DNA of 64,000 bases from Opisthocomus hoazin (Eukaryota; Chordata; Aves; Opisthocomiformes; Opisthocomidae). The position numbers were made by a program, and so were the translations under genes. The stretch lies in the NCBI RefSeq assembly GCF_030867145.1, contig NC_134440.1:6448001-6512000 (forward strand). The letters are read 5' to 3'. The notes under the pieces are model-generated. The model saw only the letters and a list, made by a program, of their open reading frames with translations, did not search any database and had not been told where the DNA came from. Positions 49,801 through 61,800 of the stretch are shown here, in pieces; the stretch's first letter is position 1; each line of letters starts with the position of its first letter.

Positions 49801-52800
49801 GTAAATAACTGCTAAATGTAGAACTGCTGCCTGTGAAAACTGACGCTTTGTTCTTCGGGGTTTTTGGGGGAGCCTGTACAGACCTTAGTTAGCTGAAGAG
49901 GATTACCTTGAGTATTTCTGTTAGTTTTGGTGATAGATGACAGTATTCTGCGCTCTCCTCAAAGCTGAGTTTTTGAAAAGTAGTTGAGTCTCCCAGAAAG
50001 AAATTTTGAGGCAGTGGTGTGGACATAAGGACCTTGAGAAGAACTCTGGAAACACGGATTTGCTAAGAGCCTGATTGCAACTGTTTCATTCACAGATGTC
50101 TCATACAAAGCCTTATATCAGGAAGAAGGCAGTGTTAATTATGTACAAAGTTTTTTTGAAATACCCAGAGTCCCTCCGTCCCGCATTTCCTCGCCTTAAA
50201 GAGAAACTTGAAGATCCAGATCCTGGTGAGTGGATTTTAGCAAATTACTTCTGCTTCAAAACATAGAGGTGTACATGCTTTTAGAGCTGGTGGAGAGAGG
50301 AAGACATGAAAAACGCTGTAATCATCTTTTGAGTACTGCTTCACCTGTTTAATAGGCAGGTGAGCATCTGAGAGTTTTGACAGATGTTACTAGATTAAAA
50401 ATATATTCTCTAAAATGTCCAATTCTTACTTCAAACCCAAAGCTACTGAAATTATATCAGTGTATTAAACTTTAATGGATCAAAGCTACTCAGTGATTCC
50501 TGGTTTGTTGCTTACTTAACTTGGCTATTGAAAATATTTCATTTGATTTCAGGTTTTGGTGGTTTTTTGTTGTTTCCTGTAATCTTTTACAAAGCTGCAG
50601 CTGTTGGTTTGCAATGGATGTACTTAAAATATTATTTCACATCACTTAGTATATTTTTCTTCTATTTTTTTAAATTCAGGCTTTAAATCCAGACTGCTGC
50701 TTGGGCCCTTTCAGTACTGTATGAGTGCAATTCAGCTGCAGCACAGGAAAAATGCAATTGCTCTGTATTGTATTCGTACCTCTCAGTCTTCCTGGCATGT
50801 GCTGGTCTTCCACCACTGCACCAAAACACTGTACAATTGTTTCAAGAATTTTGTGTGCAGTGCAGATCTGTGATCTCCAGTTGATTTGTGTGTGTTTGTG
50901 TGTTTAGAGTTAGAAATTTAATTTCATGTACTGGATTAATCTAGTGTGGGCATGTAGGAGGCATCTTCCAGGGACAGTGTTTTTAAAGAAAGCAAAACAC
51001 ACATTCCCCTCACCTGCAAACAGAGGAAGAAAATAGCTATTATGCTTTATGGAGAGAAGGACTGCTCTCTACTGGAAAACCCAGACTATCTAGATTAAAA
51101 GATTCCAAACAGAGAACAGGCAATTTAGAGGCTAAGCGATTAGAAGGGAATGAAGTAGTCCAGTCAGATTGATTAAAGATTCATTATTTTTGTGTTGTAC
51201 TTAAACATGGAAAAATAATACATTTTAAAGAAGCAAGAGTGTTTGGAAGCTTTATGGTGGGTGGGATTATTGATTATTATGTCATCAATGTCCCACAAAG
51301 AAGCTATCCACCGTAAAGGATGAAGGAGGCTGGCGTTGTCCTCTTCATTCTAATACTGGATCCAAAGCAATACCCAGCTTGCTGATGCATTAGAAAATAG
51401 TAAAAATTTAATAAAATCCTTCCTTGGTTTGTTTTTGCATTCTTATGTTCAGTTCGCTACCTCATGGTTGGTAATGAGACTGAACAATTCCTCTTGGACA
51501 CACAAGTCTGAATCTTCAGCTGCTTTTGTTCTGGGGGTTCCGCACTAGAACTTCAATTACAATTAGGGCGTTGATGAGATTTCTGCTTTTCCCACTTGTT
51601 TTTCCCAGGTGTGCAGTCTGCTGCAGTAAATGTGATTTGTGAGCTGGCTCGACGCAATCCCAAAAACTACCTTTCCCTTGCTCCACTCTTTTTCAAGTTG
51701 ATGACTTCGTCAACTAATAATTGGGTTCTCATTAAAATTATTAAACTGGCAAGTATTCTTGATCTATGTTTACAGGATTGGGGTTCTCATTAAATTACCT
51801 TGGGTGGGACAATACATTGCTTGCTTGGACGTATAGTTACCATTAAATCCAAATAAAAAGAAACCAGGAATATCTTCTAATGTTTGTGAACATAACCAAA
51901 GAGAGAAAAATATTTTAATGTAGCTTGGATTAAATATAATGAACGGCAATTTACATCATTATTTTTATACTGTTTAAAAGCAGCTGTTAAATTACTGCCT
52001 TGTCTGCACTTCTCTTTTAATAGTTTGGTGCTCTTACTCCATTAGAACCTAGGCTGGGAAAAAAATTGATTGAGCCTCTGACCAACCTCATCCATAGGTA
52101 TGTATAGAAAATGGGACTTTGTTGACTCAGGATTGGTGAAGTGCCTGTTAGGTAGGTCAGTAGCTAGGTGTGCAAATGCATTTCTGAGCTTTTTCTTGAG
52201 TCTTGATATATTGGCTTCAGGTGTCAAAAGATAATCACATCAGGACTGTTTCTGAAAAACCTGAGTGAGATAAAACACCTTAAAGGGGAGAAGTCTTTGG
52301 GTGTCTGACTGTCAGCATGAATTTCTGCAAAGCATGCGTGAAAATTGGAGCAGTTTCCTTTCCTTTCAAATGGTTTGAAGCCAGAGATGACTATGGAGAA
52401 TATATAAAAACTGACTTTAAAAAGGCTCAGCTGTATATTTGCCTCTTCTGTTCACCAACACACGTATGGTTCTTGACTTTTTTGGAAGTGCCTTACCCAC
52501 CAAAGCAGTGTGACAGGGAGTGTATTAAAGTTGTTTCTCGTGCCTTTGTCATCCCAGATGTGTTTTGGAAGAAGTTCCTCTAATATGTATGTCCTAAATA
52601 TGGATTAGATAAACAGGAACACATTCCCTTGTCCCTTGTTAAAGCTGGTTTGTAGTGTTATTTTGGATCTAATTCTAAACTGAAATCAGAAAGTAGATAT
52701 CTTGGAGGGAATACCTGTATTTTCCCGGTTACAAAAAGGAAGTGTGATCTGTGCATGAGTTGTTAAATTAAAAGCCTTGTTTCTCTTCGTGTGGCAGGAC

Positions 52801-55800
52801 GAGAAGATAGATGGGAATGAGCAAATTTTAAACGGATATCCATGTCGCCATGAGAGCAGCTCTAGCCAGACAATTTCCTAGTCTACCTTTAAGTCTGGAT
52901 CAGAGCAGACCAGCCAGCAGCCTTGCGTCGAAATATCTAAAGAGGGTTTTTGCAGCAGTGACATACAGATTCACCAGAAACAGTACTTTGACAGAAAAAG
53001 CAGAAAGATGGACAGTATGTCTTCAGTCTGCCTCGAACGCCTCTCCTCAACTCCCAGATTAGTCATTCATTTAATTATTTGTGAGGCCTTAATCCTGTTA
53101 AGTTTGCTCTCCATTCAGTCATTTGGGATCTCGTATCACGCATGAGGCAAACCACCCTGTCATCCACCACGAAATGGTTAGGGAGTGAAAATTGTCGTCT
53201 TGGTTCTGAGCGTAATAGAGTGATGCATACGGTGTGGTGAGTGACCTTCACGGTGTCGTGCCGACTGCTGCCTCCAGAGTTGTTTGCTCATCACCTTTGC
53301 AGACTTTGTTGCTGGAGACTGCTCCTTTGTTACTTGTGAGGTTGGCTGTGTTTCCCTCTTGTGTAGATCAGGATTTGTAAGTACCTTTGAAACCCTCAGA
53401 ATTGCACTGTGTGTGTGTTCAGCTGGCAAAAGGTGTCTTGAATTGAAGTTTTGGGGGAAATCAGACATTGAAAATGGGTTGCTGGCTTATAGGGTTGAGC
53501 AAGTGTCTACCTGCAAGCCAGAAGTCTGCTGTTTGTGCAGGACTCATTCGCTTTGGAGAGAGAGACTGCAGGTTCTCCGTCTGCCTGCCTTATCGTGAAG
53601 TTTTGACCTTGGGCAGAGGATTTGATTTGATCCTTGGACAAGATTGCTTCAGTGCTCTATAACTGGTGCTGAGATTTTGAGTAACCACTCCTTTCCTCAT
53701 GCCTTGTGTTACAGTGCTGTTACGTACTGCTTCTCCAAGATGATTTTTTTCCCCCTAAACATGCCCTTTCTCCCCCCAAGAGTTTTTAGGTGAGAATCGT
53801 TTCATCTAGTTTGAAGGTACATGGAACAGAATACTGGCAATTTCTTGTGTAATCAAAGGTGTTAACTAGCTCCCAAGATATTGCTGACAACTCTTCAGAA
53901 TGCACTGGGTTTATTCCTTATTTAAAATACTTGATTTCTGTTTCAGCACCTCAGCCATGTCTCTCTTATATGAATGTGTGAACACAGTAATAGCAGGTGA
54001 GAACTGAAATTTGTAACCTACAAAAAAACCATGATTAACTTTGTCATCAATTAACACCATCTGTAAACCTCTTTTTAGCTGTGTATATTTTATAACTGAA
54101 ATGTCGCCTGGCAGACTTTGATTTGTCTTACTGTGTAACTGTAACTGAAACCCTTTGTTGTCAGTTGATGATGCGAAGTTACTACAGCTATGTCGTGTTT
54201 GCTAAAGGCTGAAACGAAGTACCAACAGGGAGTGGTTATTTAGGTGCAAGCTACTGAATGTTGCTAGAACTACAAAATATACCAGCAGCAATAGAATTAA
54301 AAAAAGACTGAAGCCTCGTGGAAACTTTGACAAGATTTTCTTGTGTGATGAAGGGGCAGACTTGTTTTTTAATTCTGCAGTTTCACAGCTTGAAAATTTG
54401 GTGTAATTCCTTAAAAGGAGGTCGTTGGAATCATGGCTTTACAGTTTCAGTTTCGGGGGAAGGGATGTGAACTCCGTAACAGGGATGGAGAGAGAAGCTA
54501 GGCAGGAAGGGATAACACAGTGTTCCAGCTCAGACTTGGCACTTTTCCTGTCACAGTGTGGAAGCAGAGGGTTACTGACATCCAGTTTGGCCAGAAGTCT
54601 GTCTCTTTTGGGTAGTTTGGATAATGATGCAGGAACTTGTACACAGTCCGTTCAAAGAGGAGAGGGTGATCTGTCACTCTCACTTCGTGTTCGTTCATTC
54701 CTTCAGGGAAATGTGAGATGATGTTATGATGGTGGGAAAAATAACATGGAGGTTAATTCCGTTGTCTGCTTCCCTGGGATACAGTAGGATAATTTTGTGG
54801 GTCAAAGGGAAATCCATACACCCAGAACACCTCAGGGGCTGTAACGTGAAACTCAAATTCAGAAAATGAGATGTGAAGCTGCGTGCCCGTGCTAGAGCAG
54901 CACCTTGCACCTGCAACTCTTTGCATGACCCAGAAGGGTAGCATCTACCACACCTTCTTGGAAATGTGGCTCTGCAGGGTTATGGAGAGCAAGATGCTTC
55001 TATACTTATTAGCTATGTGTGACTTGCTCGGTAAGAGGTGGTGTTGGCGTGGACATGCTGTGTGACAGCAGCAGTTAACAAGATAACCCCACCTTTGCTG
55101 CTGTGGGGCTGCGTGCTGCCAGAGCCTTACAAACGTCCAATATAGACAACAATGGGACCTGATTTTTGCCTCAAGTCTCTGGCTTGATTAAAGCTCCAAT
55201 CTAATTACGTTAAACTCTAGGATCCATTGCTGCATCCCGTTACATTAGGGAAGGGCACACTTAAAAATTGATGAGTACGGTAGCTGATGACATATTTGCA
55301 GTCTTGCTGCTACGCAATATCAGTAAAGCCAACCTTCATGAGAGCAAAGCGTAATGAAAAGCTGCCTTGACCTGGCTGTTCCAACAGTTCCTACCTTTGC
55401 AGCCTTTTTTCTTGCGGTGCTGTTGTTAGTCGTAAGGTATATGAAGCTACAGTATGTGTAACCACCTTCTCCCACCTGCCCCTGCCCGTGCCCCCCCAAA
55501 GTCCAAGCAGACAGACAACCAACCACACAAACTGGCATCTTTGTGTGAGCTGAACTAGCGGCTGGCCTGCAGGTGTTGTGTTGTTGCGTTCCTTCACAAC
55601 ACAGAAACATGTTGAATAAGATTTGTGCTTGTGTGTTTCAGTTTTGATCTCCCTGTCCTCTGGGATGCCGAATCACAGCGCGAGCATCCAGGTACAATGG
55701 GTTTTGGTGGGGGTTATTTGTTCTGCTCTACCGTGTAATACCAAGTGCTGTGGAGAAACTGGGTTGTGTTCCTCTACCAAAAGCTAAAGCGATAGCTCCC

Positions 55801-58800
55801 TGAAGCGCTCTCGCTCAGGGAGAATCCTACAGGCCAAAGCCTTTCCTATATAAGTTCTCTTATTTTCTTTGCTCTAAAACACAGAATCTTTTCATTTAGA
55901 ATTTTCCTAATTCTTATTCAGCTGCTGCTATCAATACAGTCACACAGAGGATCCTTTTGTTTGGAAATCTGTTAATGCAACAGGACCCTCTTACCTAGAG
56001 GCCCCGGGTCTTGGTCAGGATGCTTCCTTGTGTAAACTTTATAACGAGTTATTTTAATTAAGATTTTTAAGGCTTGTAATAAGCATGGTGTGGTCTTTTT
56101 TCCAGCTTTGTGTTCAGAAATTAAGGATATTGATAGAAGATTCTGACCAGAACTGTAAGTACGTTGCTTGTCTTCGTGGCAGCTTTTAGCAACCAACCAC
56201 TGGGGAGAGATTGCAGCAGTCTTAGAGCAATGAGCTGTTTCTCCAAGCAGCTTGTTCGGTATTGTAGTGCCTGGTATGTTGTAAACAATTACTGCGTTTT
56301 TTAATGTGGAAATCATTTTTGATAGTGAGCACTTCTTTATAATGAGCTTTTTTTTAAAACAAATGGGATTAATTATTACTGCTGTTTGTGGTCTTCTAAA
56401 TCTAAAACAGTTCTCCTTCCATGCTCTGGTTTTTCCCTTTTTATAAATTTGCTGCTTGGAAAGAAGTGAAGGGTGTTCTGCAGTGTAACATTCTTTAGTG
56501 ACTGCAGGCTTTCTTCCTGCCTTACGAATTTTTCCCATTGAGAACAAGGCTCCTACCTAATACACCAGTCCTGTTAGTGTTTTTAAAGCTGTGTTCCTCC
56601 TAGGATGCCCATTCTCAAAACCTGTAGTTTCTATACAAATCAGTGATAAAACCTGAGGTGCAAGAAGACTATAATGAGAATATATATGTAATTGTGTGCC
56701 TGTATGTGAGATTATGGAATGAAAGACATTAATCTGTGATGTACTGTTTCTCAAAAATTCTGTTTCTCATCAAAGATTTTTGAGTGTATTAAAGTTGGTT
56801 TCATAGAAGCACTCGGAATTAAGACTGCATGCGCAACATGAAACAGTGTTTCTATATTTGGAAAGAAGTTTTATTTTGTCTTTCACAGTGAAATACCTGG
56901 GACTGTTAGCTATGTCCAAAATCCTGAAAACGCATCCTAAATCAGTTCAGTCTCACAAGGATCTCATTCTCCAGTGTCTGGATGACAAGGATGAGTCTAT
57001 CCGACTGAGAGCTTTAGACCTCCTCTATGGCATGGTATGTTTCTACATGTGTTTTCTTTCCTCTCCGGCCTCCATGATCCTTTAGTTAGGAGGCTGATGC
57101 TTAAGAAAAGCATGCAACTTTCTCTTCCCCTCTCTCCAGTAGTCTTGTGATAATAATTCATCTATCTTTTCTGGCACTTAGGACAAGTAAAAGATCTGGC
57201 ACAGCATGAAAGGGCTTTAAAAACTTTTGATTCAGATTGGAGGGAGTCTCTGAGTTGAGGTGCTGTGGAGGTCGCCCAGAAGGCTGCTTTCCTAATGCCT
57301 AAGCCTTAGCTGCTCCTTCCGTCCTTAGTCTGGTTTTAGCATGGACTGTGGGCTGATTGGGATAGGTCTGTGCTGTTCTAGGTTGCAGTGCATGTTGCAG
57401 CACACCAGAGCTTGGGTTGACATAAGTTACGCAGTCTGGGAAACAGTCTGGAGCGCTCTGAAACAACAGGTGAAACGCAGCTTTAAGCTGCTTTATTGTC
57501 AGATTTGGCCTTTGTTGTAAATTTTGTTATGCATTTTAATGACATGTACAGAATCTCACTCCTATGTGTCACCAGCTCTGTGCACGCACCCTGCAGCTGT
57601 GCAGGGCAGCTTATAAACATGCGTAGGCTAGAGGGGCAATCTTGTAGTGACAACATTTGATCTCCAAAAGGGCTGTGGTTGTCATTTATATAGTAAAGTT
57701 ACTTTCACTCAAGAGTCTGCCCTCCCCCACCGTATACAGAAGGGGATCATGATAGATAGTCTCATAGTTTCCTATTTTAGAGGGGAAAGCGACAAGTAAG
57801 AACAACACCTTTTGTCTGATACTCCTCATGAGATGAGAATACCAGGACAGTGGTTTTAATGTTGTTGCAAAGGGAAGTGGAGTTCATTCTTATTTCTGGA
57901 GGTTAAATTCTGCTTGTTACGTATGCAGTCAAAAGATAACCTAGGAGACCATTTTGCTCAACTGGGGATATTTACTGAATATTTTGGTGACTTTATTTAG
58001 GCAAAGAAGTTTCTAGAGCAAGTTAGTACAGCTGTGTTTTGAAATGCTAGGCTTCTGCTAGCAGTTAATGACTGCTAAATTTGTTTAGTTTTGAAGCAAA
58101 AATGTTTTAAGCTTTTAAGTTTGCTACATGGCAGAAGTAGAACCTCCATTTTTCTCCTGGATTTCTGTACTGCTGCTAGTGATTCCTATTCTCAGCTCTC
58201 CCACAGCATGATCTTGTATACTTGTGCTGGCTCTGCTTTAATGACAACATTAAAAAGAAATAAACAGGTTTGTTTTTCGATTGTGACTGAAGCTGGAGCC
58301 TAGAGAGGTGCTTCTGATTGCTTGTTAACATGTGACAGGTCGGTCAAAGAGGTAGCAGCTGCTTTAATGGAATTAGAAGGACTCGACAGTATTAGAAATG
58401 GCTTAGTTTTTGTTGAACCCTTCATTAACTCTTTAACAGGTGTCAAAGAAGAACTTGATGGAGATAGTGAAGAAACTGATGATTCACGTGGATAAAGCAG
58501 AAGGGACGACGTACCGGGATGAGCTCCTGACCAAAATCATAGATATTTGTAGTCAGTCCAATTATCAATATATCACAAACTTTGAATGGTCAGTGTTATT
58601 ATACGTGAGCTTTAAGATCATCCACAGTGGTAGTGTATGATTGTCTGCTGATAAATTGCATCCCTTTCACTTTTTGTAGGTACATAAGCATCTTGGTGGA
58701 GTTGACCCGGTTGGAAGGCACGCGGCACGGGCATCTTATAGCAGCTCAGATGTTAGATGTAGCTATCAGAGTTAAAGCTATTCGTAAATTTGCAGTTTCT

Positions 58801-61800
58801 CAAATGGCCATGCTTCTGGACAATGCTCATCTCATAGCCAGCAACACCCAGAGAAATGGGATCTGTGAGGTGCTTTATGCTGCTGCTTGGATATGTGGGG
58901 AGTTCTCTGAGTAAGTGCAAACAGAAAGCCTGACGTGATTTGAATGTCTTCTTTCAGACAAAGAGTCAAGTCACTGAAAAATATTTTTTTGGAAGCATAG
59001 TTCAGAATGTGCACCCTACAGCTAGGAAAATGGTTGCTTCTGTCCTGCTCCCTCACCCCATAAGACTCCACGGCTGTTTCTAGGCAAGACAGATACTTCA
59101 TTTTGAACATCTGGCCTTTTTTTCTTATCTCTATTGTCATGCCCACTCATGCAGGAAGTTATAGTTGTGGGTGTAAGCAGCAAGATCTTAAGACATTGAA
59201 GAAAATCCTTAATCGTAAAGGTCTAACCCCACTTCCATCATATGGAAAATGTACAATCAACACGTTTGAGTTGGTTTTTGCTCCCTTCCCTGTTTTGCCC
59301 TTGTTGAAAGGTTTTTGCAGAACCTAATCTTTCTGAGGATTGACATGCATCTTAGGCTAGCTCAAAACTTACTTGTACCCACAATAGCACAATTTTCAAC
59401 ATCCTTGTGCCAACATTGTCTTTTAGCTTAAAAGACATTTTTGTTTCTTGGTAAGTGTGTGCATATACACGTGCTTACCTAGCGTTCGTTTTTGTAAGTT
59501 GGACAGACCATGATACTGTAGTCTCCTTTTATCATCTGGTTTTGGTGTCTCTTCTTGTAATTGCCACTCTGAACACTGATTCCAGTTTGAATTCACATGG
59601 TGTGATGTTTCTAGGGAACACTGATATGGCTCAGATCTTCATCTGATTAAAAAAGTTCTACAAAGAACACTGTAGATTAAGAAGCAAGGGAATGTGCTCT
59701 CCTTTTTCACTTTGATCACATTTCTGAAAGAACTTTAACTTTCCATTTGTAATGGACCAGCAGCTTTTTTTGTGCATCTTCCAGTTAGTTGTGGGCAGAC
59801 AATTTTGAATAAGAGCGTGAGATTTATTAAAACAAGTGCTATGATCTGCAGTCTTTTCTGTGTGTTAAGCATTGCCTACTAGATTGTATTTTTGTTCAGT
59901 AAATGGTTGGGAATACAAGCTCGTTGATGCAAGTGGTGAGGAACAGAATGGCAGGAAGGTGGCTGGGCTGCTCAATCCAGACTGTCACTGGGGTTGTCAC
60001 TTAAAAGTGCAATGCTTAGTTAATGGAGAGAATACTGAACTTGTAAAGGTGGAAACTGAGATGTCCCTCCCCTTCTGTAAAAGGATAAAGCTGTAAATTC
60101 TTCTGTGCTACCATTACTACTGTAGTTTGGAAGGGGAAAATATACAGAGCAAATAATGATGCATTTGCAGTCTGGCTGCCTTTCTGCAGCGCTTGTACTG
60201 CAGCAGAGGTTTCTGAAAAATTCTTCTCCGTGAAGACTGATGAAATGTTGAAATTTCTTGGTTGCTGTCTCTCATCTGTCCACTCTGTCTTCATAGACAC
60301 CTCGAGGAAGCAAACCAAACTTTAGAAGCAATGTTGAGGCCTAAAGTTACAACTCTACCAGGCCACATCCAGGCGGTTTATGTCCAGAACATGGTGAAGC
60401 TCTATGCATCCATCCTGCAGCAGAAGGAGCAGTCTGGGGAAAAGGAAGCAGCTCAGGAAATTACACAGCTGATGATCGATCGTTTGCCTCAGTTTGTGCA
60501 GAGCGCAGATCTAGAAGTTCAGGAGAGAGTAAGAGAACAAAATTGCTTTGGAATTTATCATACAAAGTGTCTCATTTTGTTGTCCCAATTTGTCTTTAAG
60601 CATATACGTAATTTTCTGGGGACATGCACATTTTGTGAGCCGTTGTTATCAACGGAGCGGTGTGCTGCTTCTGTACTTCGTGTAACTGGTGAAAGAGAAG
60701 CTCTAGAACTGGAGTGGGAAGAGTGGTGACATTTCATGTCAGAGCCCAGATCTTGCTCCAGTTCAATACCATCTCTGAAGACTGCTTGCAAGAATTACAC
60801 TCAAAACAATTTAATTTTAAAATTATGTGAGCACTTAAGGACACAGCTAGAAGAGAGGGTTAATGTGGATTTTTTTACATTTGCTCTGAACCTGCAGTTT
60901 ACGCTGCTTCTCTTAATTCCCTTCGTGGAGTAGAGCAGTTATCTTTGACTTTCACTGCAGTTGATTTTTTTGGTTCAGTTTGTTAACATTAATTCTGAAA
61001 TTACTTCTGCATTTGTTTTTAGGCTTCTTGCATCTTACAACTAATAAAATATATTCAGAAGCTACAGATAAAAGAAGTACCTGTAGCTGAGGAAGTAACA
61101 GCCCTGTTTGCTGGTGAGCTGAACCCTGTGGCTCCTAAAGCACAGAAGAAGGTCCCAGTTCCAGAGGGGTAAGCTCTCTTCTGTCTCTCTCAAAGCCTTT
61201 TTATATAAACTTTTAAACTCCTAAATAGTAAAGCTAAGTGTATGATGAGAAACACTGAAATACTTGGGGGTACTGAGTAAAGCTGTTGTTTATTTACTGC
61301 AATTCTTATCAGCTTGGACCTTGATGCGTGGATCAATGAACCTCCGTCAGACAGTGAGTCTGAAGATGAAAAGCCCAAAACTATTTTTCATGATGAGGAA
61401 CAAAGGCATTCCAGACATAGACAGCCGGAAATAGATGAAGAGGAACTGGCCAGAGTGAGTGAATGTTAAAATGCTTTTCCTTATATGATTCAGTAGTAAT
61501 CTAAGTGCTACTAAAGCAGTTTGAGCTATTGTGGATTCTCTGTGTAACCAGGGAGCCGTTCTGTTCTCTACAGCTCAGGAGATGTGATGGTTTGATATAA
61601 ACAAAGTCTATGTATTTGAATGCAGGTATTTTTTTAGGCATTGTGGAATACACGTGATAGAAAATTCTCTTGAAATTCTGCCTTGCCTATCTTGTCGAAA
61701 TGGAAGCAAGATACTGTAAAAACTTGGCCTTTGTGAATTTTGAGCTCTTGTGGAAATCTGACCTGTAAAATGTGATGTCTAGTGCAGTTCACTTCGACGT

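Noticed and set aside
60529..60729. Extension of AP3D1 exon 15 as an alternative 3' coding end
   Set aside because: Sequence after the GTAAGA donor loses all similarity to AP3D1; the conserved continuation (ASCILQ) begins at 61023.
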